A DNA stretch of 64,000 nt, taken from contig ML976712.1 of assembly GCA_010015655.1 (NCBI GenBank), positions 103,446 through 167,445 of the forward strand, written 5' to 3'. How positions within the stretch are numbered: the first letter of the stretch is position 1; each line of letters starts with the position of its first letter. The notes under the pieces are model-generated. The model ran no database searches, was not told where the DNA came from, and saw only the letters and a list, made by a program, of their open reading frames with translations. The position numbers and the translations under genes are program-made. Source of the DNA: Bimuria novae-zelandiae CBS 107.79 (lineage: Eukaryota; Ascomycota; Dothideomycetes; Pleosporales; Didymosphaeriaceae). Below are positions 12,976 to 24,971 of this stretch, in pieces.

Positions 12976-13429
12976 AGGGAAAGAGGTCCAGAGAATCACC
13001 TTGGTGTAATGCTTCATGCTTATCCAACATTCTTTCCTTTACGCACATGCTAGTGAGTATTCTGCACTGGGTTATATCCGCTTAGAAAATCGGCGAAGAA
13101 CGCGCTAAGTGCACTAGTGAGTTCTATCACTGCGTTGTTACACCCGGATGTAAGCTCAGGGATAATTCTCGTTCTTGAATAACCCTTCTTACGAATAGAA
13201 TATACCATTCCGATCCAACCCGCACAATCCCACAGGAAAACATCATGAATGGAGCCTCACCGTAACGAAGTACCACTGTCCACAAAGAAATCTCTAGCCT
13301 GAGAATCAAAAACAGAAAGCCATTTAGGAACTCAGTCTACCCAAGCAACCTTCTCGCACCCGAAAGCGCACTTCAGGCATCTACTCCACCGGCTTTTAGA
13401 CACCCATCTTACACAGACTCGGTATTCGC
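12976..13429. other. Intergenic, no gene recognised
   Basis: 454 bp between two convergent genes. Only a 60-codon open frame is present, without a recognisable domain. It presumably holds two 3' ends. Confidence 0.5.
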
Positions 13430-14194
13430 TCACCAAAGACAATGCGCAAAGCTCTCCTCGAAACCATTAACATCGCCCCACGAATAGCGCACAGGGCCTC
13501 TGGGACTTACCCTATAACCTCCACGATACTGCCACTTCTTACTATCATCGAACCAACACCTAGGGAGCTTATCCGCGCGCGCATCAGTACTCCCAAAAAC
13601 CACGGGGCCCCCGTTCCACCCACCAAAGCTCAACGTCATGTTCTCACTCTCAGTCTCCACCGCCGACACGATAGGATGCCCTGCGATTCGGAAGCCCCAA
13701 ACGCATCTGGACTGAGAACTGGAAAAAGAACATCCCTGAATAAGCGGCGGACTTTCCGAGGTAAGCCCTTTAGGGTCAGAGTCACGCAATATATTCGAGG
13801 CGTTATCGAAGAGCTGCAGGCGGTATGAGATAGAAGGGCGGTAAGTTCCGTTGCTTTTTAGTGGAGTGTAGCGCTGAACGAGCAAGTGATACATCTGCAC
13901 TCGTTCTTCTAGGACGGAAAGGCAAGTATTTGACCAAGTTAGGGCGCTGTCTAGCGAGGTGGAGTTCAAGCTGGCACCGTGCCAGGTGGGAGGAGGCAGC
14001 GCGGGAGCTTGAGCGATCATCCCATGTAGCGCTGGCCTGGTCGCAACGAGGCATGCGAATATTCCACCGAAGAGAATCCGTGGGGCACGCATATTAAATC
14101 TCGTATGAATGTTCTGGATGGATGAAGTGATTATCCTAACAACCACAGGACTCATAGATATAAACTTCCGAAGAAAATACGTGTGACGAACCAC
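13430..14194 (-). CDS. Uncharacterised secreted or membrane-anchored protein
   Basis: An intron-free frame of 254 codons that I do not recognise. The second half of the N-terminal region (from Met35, position 14,092) reads as a signal peptide: M-R, a hydrophobic core containing ILFGGIFACLV, then Ala/Pro-rich sequence. The real start is therefore probably 14,092, giving about 220 aa. The mature part has five Cys residues, N-glycosylation sequons (NSTS, NGTY, NASN, NMTL) and Gly/Trp-rich stretches near the C-terminus. These fit an extracellular protein stabilised by disulfides. There is no catalytic motif. It is convergent with the HET pseudogene and followed upstream by a 430-bp gap. A small secreted effector-like role is possible but unsupported. 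Confidence 0.6.
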   Translation of the reverse strand: MVRHTYFLRKFISMSPVVVRIITSSIQNIHTRFNMRAPRILFGGIFACLVATRPALHGMIAQAPALPPPTWHGASLNSTSLDSALTWSNTCLSVLEERVQMYHLLVQRYTPLKSNGTYRPSISYRLQLFDNASNILRDSDPKGLTSESPPLIQGCSFSSSQSRCVWGFRIAGHPIVSAVETESENMTLSFGGWNGGPVVFGSTDARADKLPRCWFDDSKKWQYRGGYRVSPRGPVRYSWGDVNGFEESFAHCLW

Positions 14195-14624
14195 GTACGT
14201 GAATGTCGGTTGTTTTTCCCGGGCTTCGTCATCATCGCAACACAGTGTCCAGTTGTGAATGACAGGTAATATCGTAGACCCATTTTTCTTATTCGTTGTA
14301 CACAGAAAGCGTTACTTGTTCAGCCGAAATCGGAGCTCAGCGTATCAGTAAAGTTACACCATGTCGGAGTAACAGAGTAGCATTGATAGCGCTCGACAGT
14401 GGTGTGAGAAAAGGAATATAAAACTGTGAACGCGGGGGGGACGCGACGCGATTTTTTGTGGACTGACTGGTGCCATAGCGTGAATATTTCTGGTATTCCT
14501 TCATCGTCATCAACGACCTCAACAGACCATGCGACACACATCGACTGAGAAACACGATGATTACATGAAGAATGATTCTTTCCAAGTAGGATTTTGATGT
14601 CTCAGCGAGGACACAGCAGCTATT
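14195..14624. other. Intergenic, no gene recognised
   Basis: 430 bp between the start of the putative secreted protein and the NOP12 stop codon. Short overlapping frames only. Confidence 0.5.
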
Positions 14625-16250
14625 CTACTTCTTCCCACCACCAGCCTTCCACGCCTGACTCCTCGACTTTCGCCCATTCGGACCCTTCTTCTTCCCGCCT
14701 AGCTTCAGTCCACTTTTACCTTGCTTACTGCTCGCCCTGTGGCCTTCGAACACGAAGGACTCGGCAGACTTCAAGCCTACGGATTTACCCAGCATTGCCT
14801 TCGCTCGGCCACGCTGAGACTTCTCCTCTGCAGAGATCTTGGCGTTGTATACACCCTTTGATTTCGCACCGTCCGACTTCGCCGGGGCAACACGCTCAGG
14901 CTTCTTATCCTTCTTCTTCTTATCCGCACGCGCACGCGTTACGCGCAGTTTCCGCGGTAAAAGAGGTGGGTATTTCTGGTCGTTGAAATGGAGTGCTGCT
15001 TCCACGGCGTTCTCATCTTCGAACTGCACATAAGCGAATCCTTTGCCGACGCGGGTTTTGGCGTCGCGGGGCACGCGCACGCTTTCCACTTTGCCGGCCT
15101 TGGAGAACTGGACCCAGAGGCCCTCCTCGACGTCGGCCGGGGGCTTATTTTTCTTCTTCGGCTGATCGTCGTCGCCAGTGTGCGCGCTTGCATCGTCGAC
15201 GAAGCCTAGGTTGCCGACGAAGACGCAGCGGCGGTGGTCGACCTTCATGGGGTGCGCAACGGAATCGACGCGCAGGTGTCGACCGAGAACGACAGTGCCA
15301 TTCAGCCGCTTCACGGCTTCACGCGCGGCAGTCTTGGTGGAGTAGACGACGTACGCATTTGTGGATTTGGTAGTAGAGTCCATTAGTTCCTTCTTCGCGA
15401 ATGCAGCTCGCTTAGGCAGGACATTGACGAAGGCGGTTGATCGGAAGCGGATTGATTCGACCTTGTGAGGAGGCTTGTTGTCTGCTAGATCGGCGATGAA
15501 GGACGAGAGGTGCTGCTTCAACTGCTTCTCTGCGGGTTTGGACGTGATGGCTTCGTTTGAGACGTTTCCGAGGAAGACGGTGCGTGCGGCCTTCTCTACC
15601 TCGTCATCGGCGTCGCTCGCTCCCACCAATGTCTCGTGTTTGGGTATCGCGAATGATTCTCCATCGGATTGCTCCGCCTCGCCTAAAGCTTCGCCGCCAT
15701 CGCCAACTTTTGCGCCCTGGGTCTTGCGCTTCTTCATGCGCTTCTCCTCGTCTTTGGCCTCTTCCCGCGCAATTTTCTGCATGTACACATTTTCCAAATC
15801 TTCGTCCTTTGCGCCTCGCTTCCGCTTCTTGTTGGACTGCTCTTGCGCACCGTTCAGTGCCGAGTCCTCGACCAGAGCTGGCCCAGTCTCGTCTGCCGAA
15901 TCTTCTCCCGAGCCTTCGTCTTCGGCGTCTGATTGGTCCGAGTCGGCATCCGTTTCCCCGTCTGTCTCGTCTTCACTCAAGGACGACAATTCGGCGTCGT
16001 TCTCTACCTCGTCGTCCTCCGACTCTTCTGCTACACGCTGTTTGGCGAGTTGTTGGTATCGCGTCTTTTTCGGAGGCTTGACTGGTCCCAGCTACAACGC
16101 GTGTTAGGAAATATTAATTTATATGTGCCACCACGGACATTGCCGCAGGCGCGAAATACGTACACTGCTTGCGAACAGCGATGCAAGGGTCGGGTCAAAC
16201 GCCTTCTGATCGACGGCAGCAAGCGTGCTGTTCTTCTTCGGTGCGCCCAT
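14625..16250 (-). CDS. NOP12: Nucleolar protein 12 (RRM protein, 60S ribosome biogenesis)
   Basis: Two exons, 16,250-16,164 (29 codons, ending FASS) and 16,091-14,625, with a 72-bp GT-AG intron in phase 0, give 517 aa. Nop12 binds pre-rRNA in the nucleolus and is needed for pre-25S rRNA maturation. The N-terminus, with DPTLASLFASS followed by GPVK, is a family signature and fixes the first exon. A long acidic Ser/Glu/Asp tract and a KKRKR nuclear signal follow. RRM1 spans about residues 199-306 (RNP2 VFLGNV) and RRM2 about 317-412 (RNP2 CVFVGNL, RNP1 KGFAYVQF). The Lys/Gly-rich tail ends in GGGKK, as usual for nucleolar RNA-binding proteins. It is divergent from the Dep1/Sds3-like gene with about 0.9 kb between starts. 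Confidence 0.93.
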
Positions 16251-17129
16251 TCTTCTCTCAGTTTGCAGTGCGGGCGTGCGATTGCGACGTCTGCGTTGGC
16301 GGCCAGCAAGCAGCAAAAAGTTTTGGTGGAGCTCGGCGCTAACGGGACAACGATGAGGAACAACGATACGGAACAACGCTGTTCCGATGGTGAATGCTGC
16401 AGGGATGATGAATGGCCCGCGCCCGGCAATCGAGTGAGCGGTAGGCCCGTTTCCTCTCACGAAGCCGCCGACTCTAGCTGTCGCCCTCCTTCGCAGTCCC
16501 ATGTTGCAGAGCGCCCGCCGCTTGCGCCAGCCCCCGCCCACCTCTAGCATCGTTATCGGAAGGCTGCTTTACCCTGAATTGTGCCCGCCCGCACCTCGGC
16601 ACCCGCATCACTGCCACCTGCAGAAGCCTTTTCGCCCGCACGCCGCGCCCACCGCTGTTTACCTTCCCACGCCAGCTTCTAATACTAAAAGCTCGCTACA
16701 CACCTCTCGGAGTATTCCTACAGCATATTGGAGCATAGGTGACGCAGCTTCCCGCTGGGCGCATTATGAGCGCGCACCAGCGAGCGAGGAGCACTTCGAA
16801 GACTGCTCCGAAACCACGCACTGACGTCGCAAAACCACAAGGTACGTTACTTGGATGCTCTCTGCAGCCTTCATTGCACCTTCTTTCGAACCGCTTGCCG
16901 AGCTCCGTTACTGCTGTGTGGATGGTTCCGCAGTGCAGTGCCTCGACCGTGGGTCAAGGAACGCAGAACCCTCGAGGCCTACCGCGCGCGCACCGCATTT
17001 CGTTCCTCCGAGCATGTATAGCTGACTGGATTGCTCTGGCAAGCAGAAACTCTCCCAATCCCGAATAGCAGTCATCGCGACCCCTCCCCTCACTCGCCCG
17101 CCCACGTGCCCGTGCCCGTGCAGCCAACC
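16251..17129. promoter_or_regulatory. Divergent promoter region between NOP12 and DEP1-like gene
   Basis: 879 bp between two divergent starts. Open frames here are short and overlapping. The right end (17,050-17,129) is C-rich with few purines, as is common just upstream of fungal start codons. No defined operator or TATA box could be assigned. Confidence 0.45.
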
Positions 17130-19377
17130 ATGACTGTGGACGCGACCGATCGTGAATTCGACGCAGCAGCAATGCTTTCCACACTCGCAGCGCCCGGGCT
17201 TGGTTCTGCTGAGCCTCAGCTTGCAGAGGTGAACGACCTAGCTTTTGACCACCACGACGACCGGTCCAGCAGCTTGAGCGAACTGGGCGACGCTTCCGAC
17301 GACCAGTCAGAGCCTACACCCCGACCCGTCACAGCTCTAGACATCGCCGATAACGATTCGGAAGCGGAAACGGAGCGTTTGGAGAACACGCCGCGAAAGT
17401 TGATGCGCACGGCCACGGATACGTCACTGGCCTCCGAACTCGTGTACCAAAGAACACCGAGCAAGCTTGCGCACTCGAAAACGATCGACGAGACTGAAAT
17501 CGCGCCATTCGACGCTGTTGATGATACACGGCCTATCAAATCAATTGACAGCAATTCTGCGTTGCATGCCCTGTCTCTGGCGGCGTCATCAGAAGCTGCG
17601 AGTTTTACAGAAGGCGTAGGAAAGAAGCGGAAACGGCCAAGCATGGAGCCCAACAGTCCGGAAGAGCAAGACGAAGAGCCCGCTCGAAAACGCAGCGGGA
17701 CTGACAAGGACTCTGTCCAACACGAACCCCAAGACGATGCCGTAGAAAGCTTGGGCCAGGTAGATGCCGAGGACGAGCTTGAAACTGCGGAAGAGCGTAT
17801 TTCACAACTAGCTCAGGAGGAAGCCGAGCTTGCAGAACGCCAGGCAGACATCGCAGCAGAGACTGTTAATGAGCTTGCCACAGTCGCAAAGCACACAAAG
17901 CCACGGAAAGGTGGCAGAAGGGGAAAGCGGAAGCTAGACGATATGTCCCACGTCGGTGAGGCTCTTGCAAGCATTGAGGGTCCAGAAGGCGAAGGCGACG
18001 GTGACGACGAAGAAGATGACAGCGGAGCGGTAGATGAAGAGGGTTCGTAGAATCTTCGCAACCGTTATGAGCTCGGGCTAATGAGTGCGTAGTGGCCAAG
18101 AAGAAGCATGCGATCGAGGAGCTCGGCAAGATTCAGAAGAAATTCAAGATCTTCCGTGAGAAGTAAGCACCTCGCACACTGGTCGGTAACTGTTGCTGAC
18201 TCAGACAGACTTTGTGACGAGCAAATAGCTCAATGCGAACAAGAGCTGGAGATGCTGAAGCAACCCAACTGCGAGCATCCCGAATACCTCGCGATGATCA
18301 AGGCTGTAGATGAGAGGCGGGCCGAGAAGATCGCATACGAAAGACAACTACTGCAATACAAGCAGAGAAACCTGGAGATCATAACAACCGCAGAAAGGCA
18401 TCAGCTGCACAGTCAATACTTCCAGACCGTCAGGGACAAGCGCGAGGAGATACTTTCTCTTTGCAACCAGAAAATTTTCGAGCTGCAGCGAGGACGCAGA
18501 CAGCTGGGTCTCGACGAAGTCGAATATATGATGAAGCTGCCGGAGAAGCGATCGGATCAGATCCGCCACCAAGCTGCTTACAATATAGAGGTCTCCATAC
18601 TTTCCGGTGTCGCGAAATACGTCGGCTTCCCAGCCGCGCCGGAAATCAGACCAGCGCGCACATCAGAAATAGAAGACGACCTACGGGCGATGAAAGTGAG
18701 TTGACCGGCAGAGACACCGTAGGTTCCACAGCTAATGTCTCGAACAGATAGCAATCCGTCCTCCGGTGACCGCGGCGGCGGTTACAGCTCCATCCTATGT
18801 CCGCCCAAGCTATGCGAGAACATCAACCGCGGACGAAGCAGCTGCAGAAGAGCAGTTCATTGAGCGGACACCATGGGCGAACCCGCAGCACCCAGCCCAT
18901 CAGCAATCGCATCAGCAGTCGCACTACGGAGTCGCTTCTGGTGTGCCGAGGGTGTCTAGCTACCACACACCCACAGGCCAAAGGCGAATGGAGGCGCCGA
19001 ATGGGTCGGCTTCCACGATTGAAGCACACTCGAACCCACCCTCAAGCGGCATCCAGAACAACCACGGTCGAGTTGGAGAATCGGAGTCACCTGTGTTGCA
19101 AATGAAGCGACATCCCGGGGAGCATCATATGTACGCAGAAACACCAGGCTCGATACATCGAAACATAGCCGGGGTAGGGAGAGAGTCGTACGGCATGTCA
19201 AGTCCCGCGGGACCACACTTGGACGCAGCGTCCGACGATCACCTGCCAAGGTGGGGCGGAATGCGACCAGGAGCATCATTACCGGGACGGCCAGATTCAA
19301 CGAGAGTTCCGTTAACCCAGAGAAGCGCTCTTGGGACTGTAAGCGTCGGTAGTGGAAACGGCCTCTTCGGCCGATGA
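17130..19377 (+). CDS. Dep1/Sds3-like subunit of the Rpd3L/Sin3 histone deacetylase complex
   Basis: Four exons: 17,130-18,042, 18,093-18,162, 18,209-18,695 and 18,748-19,377. Introns of 50, 46 and 52 bp carry GT-AG ends, and all phases agree, giving 699 aa. The protein begins with an acidic, Ser-rich, disordered region holding KKRKRP-type nuclear signals. A long coiled-coil from about residue 215 (EERISQLAQEEAEL) runs across exons 2-3 with the Sds3-like signature: C-x3-Q-I-x-Q-C-x2-E-L, then HPEYLAMIKAVDERR and YKQRNLE. The family bridges Sin3 and Rpd3 in the large deacetylase complex that represses transcription. The C-terminal 210 residues are disordered and His/Gln/Pro-rich. Whether it is the Dep1 or the Sds3 orthologue is unresolved. 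An in-frame Met 33 codons upstream (17,031) was rejected as leader-like. Confidence 0.88.
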
Positions 19378-20220
19378 CATGATCCGCTCATGATTTCTGT
19401 TGTATGACTGGCGTTGGTTGCATCGGCTTGAGCGAAGAGCCAGCCTTATCATCATCCTCATCTTCTTCGTTATCGGCGTTCTAGTAGGCCCCACATCTCC
19501 CACTGCATATACCCAGGTGGGCTTGGGTATCGGTTGGCATATTTCTTTGTTCACAAACAGCCTGCAGGTAGACTCGGCTGGGTTCGGGTTAGCGTGGGCT
19601 TTTCGCACGTGGAATGATACCTCTGAGCGATAGTGTTCTGGATTGATGTTTAGAAACGCAATGCAATATTTTTGCTATTTCAAGCAGTTTTCAGGTTTGC
19701 GGGGAGCGATTGGGCTGTGGTGGATGTGAGGGAAGGTGCTGCCTGGATGGTTTTGCTTGAAACGGATGGACTGACGCGCTAGTGCACGTGTGTTGGGCCG
19801 CTGTTTCCCCCCTTCAGCATCATCAACTCGGAATTTTCGCGTATCCATCCAACATACGCTATCCTAACCACATCGCTATGCTCAGTCTAAAGCCGAGTAC
19901 CGCATCGTTACTCCATGAGTGGGCATGAGACGGCGGAACGAATCGACCAGGGGTTCCTCTATGCCTCCTACCCTCTCCTGCAACTTCCAAGTTGGTCTTG
20001 ACCGAGAGGGGTTCCGTTTCGAACGTCATTCACACTGCGTTGTAGAAGGACTTCACTGCTTCTTCTATCTGTGGCTGGTTCTTCGTGCTGCCGCCTTATC
20101 GACCCTTTTTGGATCACACACCAGCTAAAGGTGATTCAGCTGCCGATATCTTTCCTTTTTCTTCTTCCAGACACTGCAAGAGCCATGTCACCCAGGAGGT
20201 GTGGAACGAACAGAAATTCC
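19378..20220. other. Intergenic between convergent genes, no gene recognised
   Basis: About 840 bp of normal-GC sequence with only short open frames. It should contain the 3' untranslated regions of the Dep1-like gene and the DUF6594 gene. Confidence 0.5.
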
Positions 20221-21082
20221 CTAATCTTTATCGAAATCTCCGCTGACGAAGACGATCAGCACTGCCGCATACGCTGCGCTGGCTGCGAAGACTTCCTGTC
20301 TTTTTGCACTTGTCAAAGATCCAACACTGATGGAGAACAACGTTGTGAAGCATGCTATCATGCCGAGTTTTGCCGTGGGACGTTTAACGAAGTACAGGCT
20401 TACTATTGCTCCGATTAATAGGACGGCGGCGACGAGCATGGTGATGAACAGAACCAGCCGCTTCACATGATGCTCATGGAAGTGAGCAGTATTACTACCG
20501 GCTTCATGAACACTTGAGCCATCTACCGGCCAGTGATTCCGCAGAAGTCGTGAAAGTGGATCCGTGTCTGGTGGTGGACGCAACGCGACGAGATCGGTCC
20601 GGCCTTCGAGCATTTTCTTTGCTCTGCCACTGAGCAGTGGCTGAGGCTTGTTCAAGAATGAATCGAAGGCATGAAACACGCGGTCGCTGGGCTGATCAAG
20701 ATTGCTAACCTGGCTTTGCAGGAGGAGGGTCTCGTCTAAGCAATGAGTATTCCGCTGCACTTCGCACTGGTCATAGGAAAGACCCACCGTATTCCCGCAA
20801 TTGCTTCTTGAGCTTCTCATCCAGCTCTTTCCTTTTGAACTCCGGTCTCTGAGAATCTGTGGCGTTGTCTTCAAACGTTTCCCATCTTTGCACAGAAAGA
20901 CGCAGGTCGAGGTCCTGGCTACGCCTTGCCGCTTCGTCCCATTCATCAATTTGACGCTCAAGCTCTATTAGTTGGCTTTGCATATTGAGGAGGTTGCGAG
21001 CGCTCAGCCTGTCAAACTTGCAGAAGACGTACGATTCGCCATCGGGATCGTGCGCGATCCAGGCGGCAAGATCAGGTTAACC
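20221..21082 (-). CDS. DUF6594-type membrane protein, 5' end unresolved or broken
   Basis: Two coding blocks join through a 52-bp GT-AG intron (20,736-20,787). The N-terminal block has the family's opening (PDLAAWIAHDPDGE, then FCKFDRLSARNLL) and a charged coiled-coil (QSQLIELERQIDEWDEAARR). The C-terminal block has two or three hydrophobic segments with LYFVKRPTAKLG and FAASAAYAAVLIVFVSG, typical of fungal DUF6594 proteins. Their function is unknown. The frame upstream of PDLAAW is closed by a TAA at 21,079-21,077, exactly where family members usually have a Tyr after Gly. The Met at 20,983 would skip conserved sequence. So either a 5' exon and splice site escaped me or the gene is newly broken. 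It is the last normal-GC gene before the RIP-degraded island. Confidence 0.75.
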
Positions 21083-21560
21083 ATCTCGTTGCTGTTTGGC
21101 TATCTCGGGATCCGTATGGCCTTTCATTAGAATTGAGAAATAAGTACCAGTCGATTTTTCTTGCTTTATGGCACATCGATTGCTCACAATCACAATGACG
21201 CTGGTTGTACGAGGGCTGGTCGACACGTGAGCAGTAGCGAGGGTGGCCGAGCAATGCACCATGCAGCAGGCGTTGTCGCCCACTTTCAGGCTTTCGCTCT
21301 ACCTCTGTCAAACTTCCCTCCAGTCTTGATGAAAATCGAACTCTATCGCACTATTCACGTAAGGTCCAGGGATCAGGTTGCACCTCGTTTCCGGGACTGC
21401 AGCCCTCGGGGTTTTGCTGTCGAATCCACAGCAAAGCTTGGGTAATGGACAGGTCCCCCCATTCTCTAAGAGATCACCACTCGCAAGCACCGCCAGTGAT
21501 GTACATTGACAGATATGGATATCCATTTACTCCGTTCCATTTCTCCATGGAGATCTCCAG
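21083..21560. other. Left edge of the AT-rich island
   Basis: Normal-GC sequence without a clear gene. At about 21,560-21,600 base composition changes abruptly to A/T-rich sequence dense in TA dinucleotides and stop codons in all frames. The edge carries the palindrome-rich block tttctccatggagatctcc (near 21,540). Confidence 0.6.
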
Positions 21561-21899
21561 GGATTCTCTTGGCATGCAGCTATAGTACTAGTACAATTAT
21601 AAGATAGCGTCATGCGTGGTTAAGAGCTTAATTCTATTGCGTATATTAGATACTAAATAGGTGGATGTTCCACGTCACATGTCAGGGAAGGAGAGAAGGA
21701 ACTACTATTAAACCTACTTACTATAACTAAAAGAGGAAAAAAAATATATATAAAATAACTAAACTACTCTTCCTTAGTTTTACCCTCTTGCTCCTTTTAA
21801 ATCGTTACGCTACTATCCTTCTTACTTTTACTTAAATTTATAATACTATTTCTACTTAAAATAAAATTAAGTACTACCTTTTACGCACCTCTTAGTTCT

Positions 21900-24562
21900 T
21901 AATAATAGTTCTTAATTTAAATAAGCCTACTTATTTTTAATAGGTAAGGTATAAGCAAGCTTTTAATAAATATTTAAAAAGGCTAGCACTGCCTAAGCTA
22001 AGTATTAAACCTCCTTTAAAAAACTTTTTTAAGTTTAGAGCTTATTAGTAGTATAGCTAATAGTTTAATTATTATTAATAAAAAAGTAAAGAAGCATGCT
22101 TAAATATTCGCTTTCCGCTAGCATTATACTAAAATAAAATTTAAATTAATAACCTAGTCCGCTTAGAGGTACTTATTAAGCTTATTTTTAACTTAAAATA
22201 GTTTAGGGAAGCGTTTAGTGTCCTTAATTTTATTACTAATATAGGCAAACTTTCGCTTTTTACGAGATTATATAATATTTAAAGATATTTCTTATAGTAG
22301 TTAAATTAATCCTTAAGAGCTTTATGATGCTAATAAAAGCTCTAAAGAATTACTTAACTACGTCTTATACTTATCCTTATATAGCTTTTTTACTATTTTA
22401 ATACTATAATTAGCTAAAGCGTTACTCTATTCCTTCTCTAAGTACAGTTTCTTAAGTTAAGAATTAATTAGTATAGTAGTAGCGTATATTAAGATATTAT
22501 TAAACTTAGCGTAGTATTCTTAAGCTTTACTCTAGGCTTATTTTATTATAGTCTAAAAAGGAGTATCCTTTTAACTTTCTACGTACTATACCTTTAACTT
22601 TTCTTACTCTTCTATAATAACTTTAATAGTAATAATAATATTAATAATATTAGTAGCTAAGTATTTTTTTAGGCAAGCTTTAAGCTACTTAGTAGCTTAT
22701 TTAAATAGCTTAAGGATTATTATTAATTTACTAATAATAGCCTAGTTATTAGAACCTATCCTATTCTAGAAAGTAACTTAAGTAAGTAACTACTTTAATT
22801 TCTCGTAGAGAGGTTTAATAAGTCTTTAATAAGTAAGCTTTTTATAAGTAGACCTCTTGTATTTTAAGAACTCTTTAATTAAAACCCGCAATTATTATAC
22901 TTAAATAAGTATATTATATATAAAATTTTACTTATTAAAGCGAGTTATTTTTACGTTGCCTACCTAATTAGGGGTAGGGATAAGATTTAGCTAAAGTTAG
23001 TTAGAATAGTTAGACTTATCTTATTACGTTACTTATTAATAATACTAAAGGAGCTTAGCTTCGTTCCCCCCTATAATTCTAAATATAACTAAGTTAGGTC
23101 TAAACTTTATTAAATTGCTGGACACGATCTAGAGACTTATTTATCTATTATATAATAATGTAAACTATGCCTACTAGACCTTTACTCTACTAAAGTGCTA
23201 TTTCTTCCTTTATAGTTTCTATATTCCTAAGAGCTTCCTCGAACATCTCGAAGTCCTTACTATATAAGACTTAAGTAATAATAAGGTTAATTATATAACT
23301 AGCGCACTATAATCTCTATAAGTTAAAATTAAAGCCTAGCTTTTCTTTTAGCTCTTTTAACGTAGTGTTATTCGTAGAAGCGTTATTAGCTACAAAATAC
23401 CTAATTCAGTTATAGAGGTTATACTTATTAATAGTGTTAAGAACGCTCGTATATAAATTCTCGCTACTATAGATATATGCTATCTCTTTTATTAATAATA
23501 AAGTAGTATAATAATAATCCTAATAATTAACCTAATAGCCTATAACACTATTTGAGGCTGTTAGGATCTGATATCCAGGGAAGGCTGTGCCTGTTTTGTA
23601 TCTAATCCCTCATGTTATTCGCTAGGAATGACTGGTCATTGGCGACTACGCCGCAGGGCGCTAAGTCACGTGACTGTTCTTTAGAGAGCGCTCGCCAACG
23701 AGCAGGAACGAGCCAAGTATATAGGAACGCAAATATAAGCCTTTATATTTATATTTAACCTGTTTATTAATCTATTATTAAGATTTAACTTAGGCTCTTA
23801 TTAATTTAATTATATTATATATACTTTTAATACTAATACCCTATTAATACGTGCAAGCTATTAATAAAACCTTACTTATATTACTAATGCTCTTACCTAA
23901 GAACTAACCTTAGACCCCTTCTAGAGTAGCTACCTAAAGTGGCTTAATATAGGCACGCCTACGCCTTAAAGTCTAGACGTTAAATAAAATATATACGCGT
24001 CTTAAGCTATTATTAATAGTTTTTTTAATTTTATTTATATAAAATATACTTTTTTAATACGTATTTATAAATTAAGTTTCGCCTAAAAATAACTTTATCT
24101 TTTATTAATAGACTTACCCGTACGAGAGGACGCTAAAAGTTAAGACTATTAACTTTCTTATATAATATATTATTAAGTATAATTTATTAGAGAATGTTTT
24201 TACGTAGCGTAGTTACGTTTAATACTTTTATAATCTAGTTATATACTAATTACTATTTAAAATTTAAATTATTAAGGAGTTTAAGCGCGTTAGGCGTAAA
24301 GAGCTAGTTAATTAAAGGCATGTTAGTTTCTTTATAATATATTATTAAATAAACTATTTTAAAGTATAAATTATACGCTAAAAGTTTCACTTATAATATT
24401 AAATATTACTTTATATTGCGAACCCTCAAGGTAATATATATAATATAAATAATATTTCTTATAACTTAAATAACCTTCTTTAGCGTGCTAGGAAACCGCA
24501 AGAGGTACCTAAACTTTTAGAACTATACACGACTTTAGGAATATTTAATAAAAGCTATATAC
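21900..24562 (-). mobile_element. hAT-type DNA transposon relic, RIP-degraded
   Basis: Read on the minus strand through many TAG/TAA codons, the sequence keeps hAT transposase blocks. These are an F-N-V-stop-T segment with a stop in the Trp position (near 23,980), GY-stop-VN followed by TTLLLIKEIAYIYSSENLY (23,560-23,440), then VANNASTNNTTLKELKEKLGF (near 23,400-23,340) and a C/A-S-Y-I-I-N-L block. In intact hAT proteins these are the G-W...LLG-x-E-x-x-G-x-H-S-G-E-N region and the T-D-N-A-S-N-N-D motif. A solo LTR splits the gene at 23,559-23,949 with a near-matching 5-bp duplication. Outer ends and terminal inverted repeats could not be placed, so both boundaries are approximate. Nearly all changes are C-to-T or G-to-A in CpA/TpG context, as in RIP. 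Confidence 0.7.
23559..23949 (-). repeat. Solo LTR copy 1 (RIP-degraded), inside the hAT relic
   Basis: About 391 bp, starting tgttaggatctgatatcc and ending ggcttaata. It is the reverse complement of the LTR family that also occurs at 24,563, 33,681 and 54,566. It is flanked by gaggc (23,554-23,558) and taggc (23,950-23,954), a 5-bp target duplication with one change. The hAT frame resumes on both sides. Confidence 0.75.
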
Positions 24563-24971
24563 TGTAAAGTCCTTCGGGGTAGCTAGCCCTAAAGGAGGCT
24601 AGGGTTAGTTCTTAGGTAAGAGTATTAATAATGTAGGTAAGGTTATTACTAATAGCTCGCATTTATTAATAGGGCATTAATATTAAAGGTGTATATAGCA
24701 GAGTTAAATTAATAAGAGCCTAAGTTAAATTTAAACGATAGATTAATAAACAGGTTAAATATAAGTATAGAAGGGCCATACTCAGCGTTCCTATATACGT
24801 GGCTTGTTCCTGCTCGTTGGCGAGCGCTCTCTGCAGAGTGCTCTCTGGAGAGCAGTTACATGGCTTAGCGCCTTGCAGCGTAGTCGCCAATAACTAGTTA
24901 TTCCTGGAAAATAATATAAGGGATTAAATATAAAACTAGCACAGCTTTCCTTAGATTTTTAGATCCTAATA
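24563..24971 (+). repeat. Solo LTR copy 2 (RIP-degraded)
   Basis: About 409 bp, from tgtaaagtccttcggggtag to gatcctaata. It has the same family core as the copies at 33,681 and 54,566: cgttcctatatacgtggc, then gcttgttcctgctcgttggc, then gcgccttgcagcgtagtcgc. It faces copy 1 in inverted orientation about 600 bp away. No target duplication is visible and no internal retrotransposon sequence lies between the two. Confidence 0.75.

Noticed and set aside
1445..21082. Secondary-metabolite gene cluster
   Set aside because: No synthase, cyclase, P450 or transporter family is present; the genes are unrelated housekeeping functions.
23559..24971. One foldback transposon with 400-bp terminal inverted repeats
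   Set aside because: Copy 1 has its own 5-bp duplication and splits a hAT gene, and the same sequence occurs singly at 33,681 with TG...CA ends, so these are solo LTRs.
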